Below are positions 15,237-24,088 of a DNA stretch of 64,000 bases, piece by piece (positions within the stretch are counted from its first letter, which is position 1; each line of letters opens with the position of its first letter). The notes under the pieces are model-generated. The model searched no databases, was not told where the DNA came from, and worked only from the letters and a program-made list of their open reading frames with translations. The translations under genes were made by a program, and so were the position numbers. Origin of the DNA: Verrucomicrobium sp. (lineage in GTDB: Bacteria > Verrucomicrobiota > Verrucomicrobiia > Methylacidiphilales > UBA1321); NCBI GenBank assembly GCA_017849585.1, contig JAFIGT010000003.1:62001-126000 (forward strand), read 5' to 3'.

Positions 15237-16343
15237 ATGGGACGGAAACTTACTTTGCCAACACTGTTGGTTGGCGTATTGATTATCAGCTTTCTCGGCA
15301 GTTTGGCGCTTCATGCGCAGCAGCTTACCTCTCTGGGGACCTTTGGTGGGACCAAGAGCAGCGCGAGTGACATCAATGACTTGGGGCAGATTGTAGGGAC
15401 TTACACGACGAGTGGAGGTCAGGCTCACGCCTTTTATTATGAAAACGGCAGCATGACCGATCTGAATACCTCTGTTGGAGGGGTGTCGAGTTCCGCCAAT
15501 GCCATCAATAAATGGGGGCAGATCGTAGGTGCCTCTACGACTGGTGGCGTGAATAGGGCCTTTATCTATTCCGGTGGATCCGTGAGTTACATCAATACCT
15601 TTGGCGGCACTCATAGCACCGCGTACGGTATCAATGATGCGGGGCAGGTGGTGGGCGCTGCCAGTACGAGTTCGGGAAACCCCAATGCGTTTCTCTATTC
15701 CGGTGGAACCCTGACTAACCTAGGGACCTTGGGCGGCAACATAAGCTCGGCCTTCCATATCAACAGCGGGGGTCAAATCGCGGGATATGCTACGGTGAAT
15801 ATTGGAGTTGTGCATGCGGCGCTCTTTTCGGGCGGACAAGTGACCAATCTGAGTGCGTATTCCAGTTCGGCTTTGAGCATTAATGACGCCGGACAAATCG
15901 TGGGTAGCACGGTGTTGGCGAGTGGGAAAATGCATGCCTTTTTGTACGCGAATGAGACGTTGACTGATCTGGGTATTTCGAGTGGGTATGACTCTAGCCG
16001 CGCCAACGATATTAATGATGCGGGTTTGATCGTCGGCGAATCGCGAATGGATACCGGCTTGGCGCGGGCTTTTCTTTATGCCAATGGCACATTCTCCGAA
16101 TTGAATAGTCTCTACTCTTCGTTGCTCGTGAGCGGGACCGATAGCGAGGAAGGATTTATTTCACTGGATTTTGCCACGGCTATCAATAATGCGGGTGATA
16201 TCGTGGGGCAGGGTACCTATTGGGATGGTACCCAGACGTTCTCGCAAGCGTTCATGCTCCAAGGTGTTCCCGAGCCTTCGACTTTTGCGATGATGGGGGT
16301 TGGTCTGCTTCTGGCCGGGGCGGTTTTGCGTCGGCGGAACTGA
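15237..16343 (+). CDS. HAF-repeat protein with PEP-CTERM sorting signal
   Basis: 368 residues. Signal peptide at about 1-27 (LLVGVLIISFLGSLALHAQQ). The body is built of about seven HAF repeats, each with a core like INDLGQIVG followed by AFYYENGSMTDL, which probably fold as a beta-propeller. The C-terminus is a full PEP-CTERM anchor: VPEPSTFAMM, a hydrophobic stretch and RRRN. Exosortase would remove this anchor and pass the protein to the surface or matrix; no exosortase gene is in the window. Ribosome site AGAGGG precedes ATG 15237. Confidence 0.93.
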   Translation: MGRKLTLPTLLVGVLIISFLGSLALHAQQLTSLGTFGGTKSSASDINDLGQIVGTYTTSGGQAHAFYYENGSMTDLNTSVGGVSSSANAINKWGQIVGASTTGGVNRAFIYSGGSVSYINTFGGTHSTAYGINDAGQVVGAASTSSGNPNAFLYSGGTLTNLGTLGGNISSAFHINSGGQIAGYATVNIGVVHAALFSGGQVTNLSAYSSSALSINDAGQIVGSTVLASGKMHAFLYANETLTDLGISSGYDSSRANDINDAGLIVGESRMDTGLARAFLYANGTFSELNSLYSSLLVSGTDSEEGFISLDFATAINNAGDIVGQGTYWDGTQTFSQAFMLQGVPEPSTFAMMGVGLLLAGAVLRRRN

Positions 16344-16551
16344 GCGGAGGGGCGCGATGGCATCGCGTCACGGCGCTTCACCGAAGCGCCCTACAGAAGA
16401 GGAGTCAACTGGGAGTTCGCGTTGCCGAGAGACCCCGTCAGTGAGCTTGTGCCCGCCGAAGCCACCGGATTCGGCTACAACGGAGACACATCAATAGACA
16501 AAAGAAAGCTCTCCGGCGACGCGCAACGCGCGTCAGCTAATGGGTGCAGCG

Positions 16552-18228
16552 TCACGCTGCGGGAGCGGCACACGCCGGTTGCGTGGCGGGGAGGGGTTTG
16601 ACGAGGAGGAGTTCGTTGCCGGGGTCGCAGTCGTGGAATTCGACGGTGGTGAAGACCATGTTGAGGAGGTGGAGGCCGAGGCCGCCGGGTTTGACGTCGT
16701 GGAGTTCGCGGCCTTTGAGTTTGTCTTTGTCGATGGGGGGGCCGAAGTCGCGGATTTTGAGGCGGAAGTCGTCGGGGGTGATGGTGACGGTGAGGGCGAC
16801 TTTGTGGTGGGCTTCGTTTTGGTAGGTGTGGCGAAGGACGTTGGTGAAGGCTTCGTCGACGGCGAGGACGATCTGGCCGCGTTCGAGGTCGCTGTAGCCG
16901 GCGAGGAGGGTCCAGCTTTCGATGTATTGGCGGACGATCTTGCAGTTGCCGGGGGCGCAGATGGTTTCCAGCGTGGCGGGGGGATGGGTGGCGAGGAGGA
17001 GGAGGCAGGCGTCGTCGTGGAGGTCGTCGGGGTTGACGAACTGGCTCCAGGCTTTCCAGGCGGAGTCGATGACGCGGCGTGGGCTGCTGCTGACGAGGCT
17101 TTCTTTGAGGCGGTCGAAGCCGAAGTCTTCTTCTTTTTGGTTGCGGCCTTCGTTGATGCCGTCGCTGAAGAGAATCCATTTGTCGCCGCTTTGACAGGAG
17201 AAGGTGGTGGCTTCGTAGGGGTATTGGGCGAAGACGCCGAGGGGGAGGGCGCGGGGGACTTGCATGATGTCCCATTTTTCGCCGGTCCAGTGCCAGGGTT
17301 CGAATTGTCCGGCGCAGATGACTTCCATGGTGGCGGCGTGGGGGTCGTGGAGGAGGAAGGTGGTGGCGACGAAACGGCCGGCGGCGAGTCGGCCGCAGAG
17401 TCCGCGGTTGATGCGGTGGACGAGGTCTTTGAGTCCGGTGTGGGCGAGGCCGGAGAGGGCGTTGAGTTCGCCGGTGACTTGGGCGGTGGTGAGGGCGGCG
17501 GGGATGCCTTTGCCGCTGACGTCGCCGATGGCGGCGAGGAGGCGGTCGCCGGGGAGTTGGACGACGGCGTAGAAGTCGCCGCCGATGGTGCGGGCGGGTT
17601 GGTAGTGGACGAGCATCTCGGCGCGGGCGGTGAGGAGCTCGGGCGGGGGGAGGAAGGCGCGTTGGATTTCGTGGGCGAGGGTGAGTTCTTGCTGGAACTT
17701 GGCTTCTTCCTTGGCGCGGGCTTCGCGGTCGAGGCGGACGAGGGCGCTGGTGACGACTCCGGCGAGGCCTTCGAAGATCTCCTGGTCGATGTCGCTGAAG
17801 GCGGGGGTGCGGACGGGGTTGAGGGCTTGGAGGACGCCGATGCATTGGCCGCGGTCGAGCAGCGGGATGGTGAGCATGGCGCGGGTGACGAAGGTGGATT
17901 TGGAGCTGACGCCGCGGAAGATGCGGGGGTCGTTTTCAGCGTCGTCGATGCGGACGACTTCGCTGGTCTGGTAGACGAGTCCGGCGATGCCTTTGTCCCA
18001 CGGGATGCGGGCGGTGTGGAAGTGTTCGTCCTCGCTGCCGCGGGCGGAGTAAATGATGAGTTCTTTGGTCTTGGGGTCGGGGAGATACATGGAGCAGGCT
18101 TCGGCCTGCATCATGTCGAGGGAGTGGCGGAGGATGTTCTCAACGACTTCGTCCAGGGTGGTGAGGGTGAAGAGGCTGCGGGCGGCCTGGAGGAGGGCGC
18201 GGTAGCGTTCGTTGAGGAGGTTGTCCAT
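16552..18228 (-). CDS. GAF - PP2C (SpoIIE/RsbU) phosphatase - HATPase anti-sigma kinase
   Basis: 558 residues, three domains. GAF at about 20-165; a coiled linker (AKEEAKFQQELTLAHEIQRAFLPPP); PP2C-type phosphatase at about 200-410 with metal motifs GGDFY (216-220) and GDVSGKG (235-241) and the distal DD of HDDACLLLL; and an RsbW/SpoIIAB-like HATPase at about 425-545 with VDEAFTNVLRH (N box), RDFGPPID and GGLGLHLL. A single chain can thus dephosphorylate a STAS protein and also phosphorylate or bind a partner. A STAS gene lies upstream in the same gene string. It is soluble and has no signal peptide. Confidence 0.93.
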   Translation of the reverse strand: MDNLLNERYRALLQAARSLFTLTTLDEVVENILRHSLDMMQAEACSMYLPDPKTKELIIYSARGSEDEHFHTARIPWDKGIAGLVYQTSEVVRIDDAENDPRIFRGVSSKSTFVTRAMLTIPLLDRGQCIGVLQALNPVRTPAFSDIDQEIFEGLAGVVTSALVRLDREARAKEEAKFQQELTLAHEIQRAFLPPPELLTARAEMLVHYQPARTIGGDFYAVVQLPGDRLLAAIGDVSGKGIPAALTTAQVTGELNALSGLAHTGLKDLVHRINRGLCGRLAAGRFVATTFLLHDPHAATMEVICAGQFEPWHWTGEKWDIMQVPRALPLGVFAQYPYEATTFSCQSGDKWILFSDGINEGRNQKEEDFGFDRLKESLVSSSPRRVIDSAWKAWSQFVNPDDLHDDACLLLLATHPPATLETICAPGNCKIVRQYIESWTLLAGYSDLERGQIVLAVDEAFTNVLRHTYQNEAHHKVALTVTITPDDFRLKIRDFGPPIDKDKLKGRELHDVKPGGLGLHLLNMVFTTVEFHDCDPGNELLLVKPLPATQPACAAPAA

Positions 18229-18240
18229 CGGGGAAAGTTC

Positions 18241-18339
18241 GAGGTTTTCAGTTCGAAGTAGTTGGGCTGCGTGTTCTGGATATTAATAAGGTCTCAATAC
18301 CATGAAGATGCAAGTGCCTTTCACTGAAAACTGAAAACC
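18241..18339. repeat. Inverted repeat between mlaD and the phosphatase gene
   Basis: GGTTTTCAGTT at 18243-18253 is the exact complement of AACTGAAAACC at 18329-18339. The 75 bp between are A+T-richer than both flanking genes. The right arm contains a short direct repeat, ACTGAAAACTGAAAACC. It could be a small palindromic element or an attenuating structure that separates the phosphatase from the Mla genes. Confidence 0.45.
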
Positions 18340-18361
18340 GAGAACTTTGAACTCATTCGCC

Positions 18362-19189
18362 CTAGTTCGTGGCGGGCTTGACCTCGATCACGTTTTTAAT
18401 CGGGATGGGTTCGTTGGATTTGAGGACTTGGGATTCGGGGGGAATGGGATTGGTGGGGCCGCCCCAGATGAGGCGCCAGGGTTTCTGGGCGAGGGTGGAG
18501 GTGAGGGCTTTGGCGTTGGTGGTGACAACTTTGAGGTTGTCGGTGATGACGCCGAGGTTGGCAAGGAGTTTGTTGATGCGGGCCTTGTTCTCGGGGGTTG
18601 TGGTGATTTTAAGCAGGGAGTTGGCCTCGACCATGATCTCGTTGATGTTCTCGGTGAGCGTGGGGAGGGATTCGTTGAGGAGCTGGCTGATGCCGTTGAG
18701 GTTCTTGGCGACGGGGATCAGTTCGGTGATGAGTTCTTGTCCGGAGTTGGCGAGGTCATTGAAGTCGGCGCTGTAGTGGGCCTTGAGGGTGGCACCTTCG
18801 GCGAGGAGGGGGGAGTCCTTGCTGACGGGGACGAGGGCGATGTAGTTGGAGCCGAGCATGCCGTCTTGTTTGACGGAGACTTTGACGTCGTCGCCGATTT
18901 CGACTTTGGGGTTGAGGGCGAGGCCGAGTTCGATGCAGTAGAGGCCGTGGCGGCTGGGTTCCTGTTTGCTGCGGGGGAGGACGGTGATGGTTTCGACGCG
19001 GCCGATGGGGGCTCCGGCGAATTTGACGGGGGTGTTGGGGATGACGCCGGCAGCGGATTCGACCCAGACGTTGATGTGTTTCTGGCCACCCGCGTAGCGG
19101 AGCTTGCCAATGCTATAGGCGAGGATCGCGGTAAAGATGAGCGCGCCGAGGATGACGGCGGAGGCGATCAGGTATTCGGGTTTTTTCAT
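18362..19189 (-). CDS. mlaD: MlaD-like (MCE domain) lipid transport protein
   Basis: 275 residues with one N-terminal membrane helix (about 7-28) and an MCE domain at about 38-120: INVWVESAAGVIPNTPVKFAGAPIGRVETI, then DGMLGSNYIALVP, the motif after the central pore loop. A long helical region follows. MlaD rings in the periplasm guide phospholipids between MlaFE in the inner membrane and the outer membrane. It is the third of the Mla genes here (MlaE, MlaF, MlaD, 13 bp after mlaF). No MlaC or MlaA is visible. Confidence 0.9.
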   Translation of the reverse strand: MKKPEYLIASAVILGALIFTAILAYSIGKLRYAGGQKHINVWVESAAGVIPNTPVKFAGAPIGRVETITVLPRSKQEPSRHGLYCIELGLALNPKVEIGDDVKVSVKQDGMLGSNYIALVPVSKDSPLLAEGATLKAHYSADFNDLANSGQELITELIPVAKNLNGISQLLNESLPTLTENINEIMVEANSLLKITTTPENKARINKLLANLGVITDNLKVVTTNAKALTSTLAQKPWRLIWGGPTNPIPPESQVLKSNEPIPIKNVIEVKPATN

Positions 19190-19202
19190 GGGATGTCCTT
19201 AT

Positions 19203-20015
19203 TTAGTCTACGCTGAGGAGTCGCTTGATGTAATCGTCGCGGGAGAGTTTGAGGGGGATGGGGCCGTCGGCTTCGCCCTTGATGAATTGCTGGAGGCGGG
19301 GGTCGGGATTGTTGCGGATTTCGTCGGGGCTGCCCTGAGCGATGATCTGGCCTTCGAAGAGCATGATCATTTTGTTGGCGATGCGAAAGGCGCTGGTCAT
19401 GTCGTGGGTGACGACGACGGCGGTGATGCCGAGCTTGTGGACCATGTCGAGGGTGAGCTGGTCGATGACGGCGGTCATGACGGGGTCGAGGCCGGAGGTG
19501 GGCTCGTCGCAGAAGAGGAGTTCGGGATCGAGCGCGAGGGCGCGGGCCATGCCGACGCGTTTGCGCATGCCGCCGGAAATCTCGGAGGGCTTGAGGTGCT
19601 CGAAGCCGGTGAGGCCGACGAGTTCGAGTTTCAATTTCACGACGAGGTCGGCAATGCTTTCGCTGACGTTGCCGCTTTCCAGCAGGGGCAGGGCGACGTT
19701 CTGGCCGACGGTGAGGGAGTTCAGCAGGGCGCCGAACTGGTGCATCATGGCGAAGCGGCGGCGGACCTTGGCGAGGCCATCGTCGTCGAGCTTGGTGATG
19801 TCGGTGCCGAGGACGTGGATTTCGCCTTCGTTGGGCTTGAGGACGCCGATGAGGTGGCGCAGGAGGGTGCTCTTGCCGCAACCGCTGCCGCCCATGATGA
19901 CGAGGATTTCGCCGCGCTTCAGGTTGAAGCTGATGTCATTGAGCACGGTACGATTGCCGAACTTTTTGACGAGTCCGCGCACTTCGAGGGCGTGTGTGGA
20001 TTTTGTCTCGCTCAT
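19203..20015 (-). CDS. mlaF: MlaF-like ABC transporter ATPase
   Basis: 270 residues. Walker A GGSGCGKST (42-50), Q-loop HQFGALLNSLTV, signature SGGMRKRVGMARAL and Walker B ELLFCDEPTSGLDP are all present, followed by the switch region TAVVVTHDM. SGGMRKRV is the form seen in MCE-linked ATPases. It powers MlaE for lipid transport. The start ATG 20015 overlaps the mlaE stop (ATGA), so the ATPase and permease are translationally coupled. Confidence 0.95.
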   Translation of the reverse strand: MSETKSTHALEVRGLVKKFGNRTVLNDISFNLKRGEILVIMGGSGCGKSTLLRHLIGVLKPNEGEIHVLGTDITKLDDDGLAKVRRRFAMMHQFGALLNSLTVGQNVALPLLESGNVSESIADLVVKLKLELVGLTGFEHLKPSEISGGMRKRVGMARALALDPELLFCDEPTSGLDPVMTAVIDQLTLDMVHKLGITAVVVTHDMTSAFRIANKMIMLFEGQIIAQGSPDEIRNNPDPRLQQFIKGEADGPIPLKLSRDDYIKRLLSVD

Positions 20016-20755
20016 GTGGCAAAGAAGAAGATGGCGGTGAGGATGGCATCCATGCCGAGCATGGCGAGGAGACAGCTCACGACCGAGCGGGTGGTGTTGC
20101 GGCCGACGCCTTCGGCGCCGTCGCGTACTTCCATGCCGTAGGTGCAGGCGATGGAACCAATGAGGAATCCAAAGACGAGGGACTTGAAGAGGCCGGTGTA
20201 GAGGTCCTTGAGGTCGACGGCCTGCAGCGAGCGGGTGATGTAGAGGAGGGGATCGAGGCTGAGGGAGTTGACGCCGAGGAGCCAGCCGCCGAAGAGGCCG
20301 AGCGCTTCGCCGATGATGGTGAGGCAGGGCATCATGATGACCATGGCGAGGAGGCGGGGGACGACAAGGTATCGGACGGGATCGATGGCCATGACTTCGA
20401 GGGCTTCGATTTCCTCGGAGACTTTCATGGTGCCGAGCTCGGCGGTGATGGAGGAGCCGGAGCGGCCAATGACGACGACAGCGGTGATGAGGGGGCCGAT
20501 TTCGCGCAGCATGGCGAAGGAGACGAGATCGGCGACGCGTTCGGTGGCGCCGAGCTGGGCGAGCTGTCCGGCCGATTGCATGGCGAGGACGAGGCCCATG
20601 AAGAGACAGGCGAGGCCGACGGTGGGCAGGGAGTTGACGCCCACGTTGACCATCTGGACGAAGGTGGCGTGGACGCGAAGGGTGCTGCGGCCACTTAGCG
20701 AGCGACCAATGCTGGCGAAGGCGCGGAGCGTGAGACTCGTGTAGGCGAGGAGCAC
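20012..20755 (-). CDS. mlaE: MlaE-like ABC transporter permease
   Basis: 247 residues, five to six membrane helices. The family motif region SITAELGTMKVSEEIEALEVMAIDPVRYLVVPRLLA (about 107-143) is the coupling helix and interface with MlaF; PCLTIIGEALGLFGG follows. GTG 20755 is the only start that gives a full-length MlaE; ATG codons are internal. It follows the STAS gene by 24 bp and overlaps mlaF. Confidence 0.94.
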   Translation of the reverse strand: MLLAYTSLTLRAFASIGRSLSGRSTLRVHATFVQMVNVGVNSLPTVGLACLFMGLVLAMQSAGQLAQLGATERVADLVSFAMLREIGPLITAVVVIGRSGSSITAELGTMKVSEEIEALEVMAIDPVRYLVVPRLLAMVIMMPCLTIIGEALGLFGGWLLGVNSLSLDPLLYITRSLQAVDLKDLYTGLFKSLVFGFLIGSIACTYGMEVRDGAEGVGRNTTRSVVSCLLAMLGMDAILTAIFFFAT

Positions 20756-20779
20756 AGCTTGAAATTAAGTCTGGCGCGT

Positions 20780-21118
20780 TTAGCTATTCAACGCGGCCAG
20801 AGCGGAGTTGGTGTCGGGGTGAAGGGAGAAGATCTGCTCGAGGCGGACGATCTCAAAAACATTGCGCACCCGGGGGCTGAGCGAGGAGAGGGCCAGTTTG
20901 CCCTTGAAGGGTTGCGTGGCCTGAAAGTATTCGATGAGCGTGGCCAACCCGGAGGAATCGATATAGCTGACACCGGCGAAGTCCAGCAGGAGCTTCGCGC
21001 ATTTGGAAGAACTCTTGGTCTTGAGGAACTCCCGAAGTTTGGGCGATGATTCGAGATCGATATCGCCTTTGATGGTCACAACGGGGATTTCGCCTTCAAG
21101 CCGCTCACTAATTTCCAT
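20780..21118 (-). CDS. STAS-domain protein (MlaB or anti-sigma factor antagonist type)
   Basis: 112 residues from ATG 21118 (MEISERLEGEIPVV); an upstream ATG at 21190 would add 24 polar residues. The chain is one STAS domain. VSYIDSSGLATLIEY holds the DSSG motif (54-57) with the serine that is phosphorylated in SpoIIAA/RsbV-type antagonists. MlaB in E. coli is also STAS and stabilises MlaF, but lacks the phosphorylation role. Here it heads a string STAS-mlaE-mlaF-mlaD-phosphatase/kinase, so it could serve as MlaB, as a partner-switch antagonist, or as both. Confidence 0.88.
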   Translation of the reverse strand: MEISERLEGEIPVVTIKGDIDLESSPKLREFLKTKSSSKCAKLLLDFAGVSYIDSSGLATLIEYFQATQPFKGKLALSSLSPRVRNVFEIVRLEQIFSLHPDTNSALAALNS

Positions 21119-21398
21119 GTGGTAAGAGGTAACAAGATTTCCGAGAGTGGAAAGCTTTTTTTGTTGTTGAATTGGAACTGGTTGCTGCATGGAGCGATTG
21201 CTATGAATGAAACTTCACGGTCAGGTGTCGATTGTGTGTCGATGGAGATTGTCTGGAAAGGGGGATTCGCCTTCCCTTTTTTAACGAAGTGTGTGGGGCA
21301 ACTTGCGGGATTTTTCGAGCCGCGCGTGATCGGTCTCGCACCTTTTGCTTATCGACGAGCTGGGTTTCATTCTGAGGGAAATCTGCTAGAACTGCGGG

Positions 21399-22100
21399 AT
21401 GAAGACGGTCTGGGGAGTGGTGATCATGATGGCGCTGGTTGTGGGTTCGGTCGTGGCGCAGGAGAAAGTGGCGGGGAAAGTCTGGCTGGATTTTAAGGAT
21501 TATCCGCCAGCGAAGGAAAAGGGGTGGGGGTATTCCAGATGCATTACTGCATTGGAGGAAAGGCCATTGAGAGTCCTTGCTCGCGAAAGTGCTGCTGTTT
21601 ACCGGTTGATTTATTGTCCGACATGGAATTCAGTCTTGATTGTTACAATCAGAAAATCAGCAGACCGCGCGACCATCCACACGAAGCAATCGAGCGGACA
21701 AGGCGGGTATCGAATAGGTAGCGTTGGATGGGAATCGCAACGTGAGTTGACTCAAGCCGAATGGAATATTTTTCAGGATCTGTTTGTAAAATCTGATTTT
21801 TACGGGACCAAGCCATTTAATGATTCCAGTTTCCTAGACGGGGCGGAATGGATTATGGAAGCGCAAGTTGATGGAAGGTATTACTATGTAGTTTGGGGTG
21901 ATCCTGACTGTCGGTCGGGTGGAAAGCATTTTGCGGCTGTTGGTCAATGGATGATGCGTCAAGTTCCCCTGAGAGGATGTGTGGAAGTTCTCTCGGATGA
22001 TAATTTTGGAGGACTGAGTGTGAGCAAAGGGACTGGAGTGGTTTTAGGTTGTGGCAGTCCGTCGCGATCTTCCTCGAAGCATTTATCGGGTAAGCGATAA
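21399..22100 (+). CDS. Hypothetical exported protein
   Basis: 233 residues with a signal peptide at about 1-21 (VVIMMALVVGSVVAQE). No domain is recognised. The centre is beta-rich with several aromatic residues (WGYSRC, YRLIYCPTWNSVLIVTI, YYYVVWGDPDCRSGG), and six or seven cysteines could form disulfides in the periplasm. The last 30 residues are Ser/Gly/Lys-rich and look disordered. It stands alone between the Mla string and bioA, with a 280-bp leader region that shows no clear promoter. Confidence 0.65.
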   Translation: MKTVWGVVIMMALVVGSVVAQEKVAGKVWLDFKDYPPAKEKGWGYSRCITALEERPLRVLARESAAVYRLIYCPTWNSVLIVTIRKSADRATIHTKQSSGQGGYRIGSVGWESQRELTQAEWNIFQDLFVKSDFYGTKPFNDSSFLDGAEWIMEAQVDGRYYYVVWGDPDCRSGGKHFAAVGQWMMRQVPLRGCVEVLSDDNFGGLSVSKGTGVVLGCGSPSRSSSKHLSGKR

Positions 22101-22124
22101 GCTCTGAATCACACGCCTATAGTG

Positions 22125-23492
22125 TCACGCGGGGAGTTCTTCGCAGAGTCCGCGATAGAGCGCTTCGACCATTTTATCGAGCTGCTCCTTCGTGGTGGAG
22201 TAGGGCGGCATGAGGATGAGGACGTTGCCCGCGCCGCGCGCGAGGAGTCCATACCGCTTGGCGCGTTCGCTGACGTGGTAGGCGATGCGGCGCTCGAAGG
22301 GGAAGGGTTTCCGCGTGGTGAAATCCTCGACGAGTTCAATGCCGAGGATGAGGCCATCCTGCCGGATGTCGCCGACGTGGGGATGTTGCCAGAAAATCTG
22401 GCTGAGGGATTTGAGCTGGGCGGCGCGGTCGCGGATTTTGTCGAGGGTGTGCTCGGTGTCGAAGAGTTCGAGATTGGCGAGGGCGGCGGCGCAGCCGAGT
22501 TGATTGCCGCAATAACTGTGACCGTGGTAGAAGGTGCGTTCGATGGGACCTCGATAGCTCTGGAAAATTTCTTCGCGAATGAGTGTGGCGCCGAGCGGGA
22601 GGTAGCCGCCGGTTAATCCCTTTGCGAGCGCGATGAGATCGGCTTTCACACCTTCGTGATCGGCGGCGAACATTTCGCCGGTGCGGCCAAAGCCGGTCAT
22701 GACTTCATCGAGGATGAGCATCGCGCCAGCGTCCTTGGCGATCTTGGCGGCTTTTGCGAGGTACCCTTCCGGATGCATCACCATGCCCGCAGCGCCTTGC
22801 ACGCGGGGTTCGAGGACGAGAGCGGCGATTTCGTTGCCGCGTTCCTGAAAGACTTTTTCGAGTGAGGCGAGACATTGCCATTCGCACTGGCGATAGGCGC
22901 GGGCGTCGGCGCGTTCGGGCGTGGCGCGATTGCAGAGGCAACGGTAGCAGCCGGGTTGCATCACTTCGATGGAGGGAAACATGAGGCTGTTGAAGTGGCC
23001 GGTGTGAAAGGAGCTGTGGCCGACGCTCATCGCGCCAACAGTGTCGCCATGGTAGCCGTTCCCGAGCGAGACGAAGAGGCGGCGTTGCGGCTGGTTGATC
23101 TGGTCGAAGTGTTGGAGCGTGATCTTGAGCGCGGCTTCAATCGCGGTGGCGCCGTCGTCGGAATAGAAGACGCGGTATTTGTCGGGGCCGACGAGCGCGG
23201 TGAGCTTCTCTCCGAGCCGCGAGCCGGGACCATGGCCGAGGCCGAGGTAGGAGGTGTGCGCGACGCGGTCGAGTTGGTCCTTGATGGCCTGGTTGATGAC
23301 GGGGTGATTGTGCCCGTGCATGTTGGTCCAGATGGAGGAGTTGCCATCGAGGTAGGCATTGCCCTCTTCGTCGAGGAGCACGGAGCCGCGCGCGCTGGCG
23401 ATCATGACGGGCTTGAAGTGCGGATCGAACCACGCGTCGGTCGGAGTGAACGGATGCCAGACGTGGGCGCGGTCGAGATCAACGGAGTTCAT
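22125..23492 (-). CDS. bioA: Adenosylmethionine-8-amino-7-oxononanoate aminotransferase
   Basis: 455 residues; transfers the amino group of SAM to KAPA to give DAPA in biotin synthesis, PLP-dependent. PLP lysine K291 in LALAKGLTGGYLPLGATL, DEV at 262-264 for the cofactor pyridine N, and GNGYHGDTVGAMSVG as in BioA. WHPFT at 12-16 is a BioA hallmark that separates it from other class III aminotransferases. A Cys-rich insert (GCYRCLC to CEWQC, about 181-207) may bind metal or stabilise the fold. No other bio gene is near. Confidence 0.94.
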   Translation of the reverse strand: MNSVDLDRAHVWHPFTPTDAWFDPHFKPVMIASARGSVLLDEEGNAYLDGNSSIWTNMHGHNHPVINQAIKDQLDRVAHTSYLGLGHGPGSRLGEKLTALVGPDKYRVFYSDDGATAIEAALKITLQHFDQINQPQRRLFVSLGNGYHGDTVGAMSVGHSSFHTGHFNSLMFPSIEVMQPGCYRCLCNRATPERADARAYRQCEWQCLASLEKVFQERGNEIAALVLEPRVQGAAGMVMHPEGYLAKAAKIAKDAGAMLILDEVMTGFGRTGEMFAADHEGVKADLIALAKGLTGGYLPLGATLIREEIFQSYRGPIERTFYHGHSYCGNQLGCAAALANLELFDTEHTLDKIRDRAAQLKSLSQIFWQHPHVGDIRQDGLILGIELVEDFTTRKPFPFERRIAYHVSERAKRYGLLARGAGNVLILMPPYSTTKEQLDKMVEALYRGLCEELPA

Positions 23493-23585
23493 GCGAGCTC
23501 CGAGAATAAACCGAAGCGGCCGAATTGACGAAAGGAATTTCTGGCAGGGAAGAGTCCGCCGATTTCGCGGATCGCAGACAGGCTC

Positions 23586-23960
23586 CTAGAACCGCTTCGG
23601 AATGCCGCCTTTTTCCGTGAGGCCGGGATTGATCTTGTCTTCGAGAACGGGAGTTTTGTCGAGGAGTTCGGCTTGCCGCTTCTTCTGCTCGTCGTTGAGC
23701 TGCGCGCGCTTGAGCATGGCGCGGATCTTTTCCTTTTGCTCTTCGGTCAGTTGTACTTCGCCGTTGGAGACCTTGAGATTCTCGGTCGTGACAGTGCCGG
23801 AAACGCTGTTGTCGGGCGGCGGCAGGGTGAGCACGGCGTTATTTGTGCTGGAGGAGTTTGTCGTGGTGACGGGTGCATTCGTGGCGGTCTGGGCGGGGGC
23901 CAGAATGGGGAAAGCGATCAGGCTGAGGAGAATCAGGAGGCTCCGGGAGGTCCACTTCAT
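23586..23960 (-). CDS. Hypothetical exported protein with charged helix
   Basis: 124 residues from ATG 23960 with a signal peptide at about 1-23 (LLILLSLIAFPILAPAQ). A Thr/Asn/Ser-rich linker is followed by a highly charged helix LTEEQKEKIRAMLKRAQLNDEQKKRQAELLD (about 73-105), like Spy/LTXXQ-type periplasmic segments, though only one such motif is present. Its role is unknown. It is divergent from the ECF sigma gene and may belong to its stress regulon; that is inference from position. Confidence 0.6.
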   Translation of the reverse strand: MKWTSRSLLILLSLIAFPILAPAQTATNAPVTTTNSSSTNNAVLTLPPPDNSVSGTVTTENLKVSNGEVQLTEEQKEKIRAMLKRAQLNDEQKKRQAELLDKTPVLEDKINPGLTEKGGIPKRF

Positions 23961-24048
23961 GGGAAGTAGCCTAGCGCGGGGGGCTTCGGATGGCAAAACG
24001 TTCCTCTGTCCCTTATGTCCGTACAGTTCACATTCCCTAATAAAAATT

Positions 24049-24076
24049 TGAATTTCCACCGGGCTGTCGGCGTCTA
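24049..24076 (+). promoter_or_regulatory. Possible ECF-type promoter of the sigma gene
   Basis: TGAATT (24049-24054), 16 bp, then CGTCTA (24071-24076) resembles the -35/-10 layout of ECF-dependent promoters, which would fit autoregulation. The -10 lies only 12 bp before ATG 24089, so a very short leader would result; this weakens the call. Confidence 0.28.
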
Positions 24077-24088
24077 AGGTATGCGGGA

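Noticed and set aside
16540-18261. 573-residue plus-strand frame opposite the phosphatase/kinase gene
   Set aside because: It is a G+C-driven antisense frame, extremely rich in Glu, Gly and Val. The minus-strand gene has complete GAF, PP2C and HATPase motifs.
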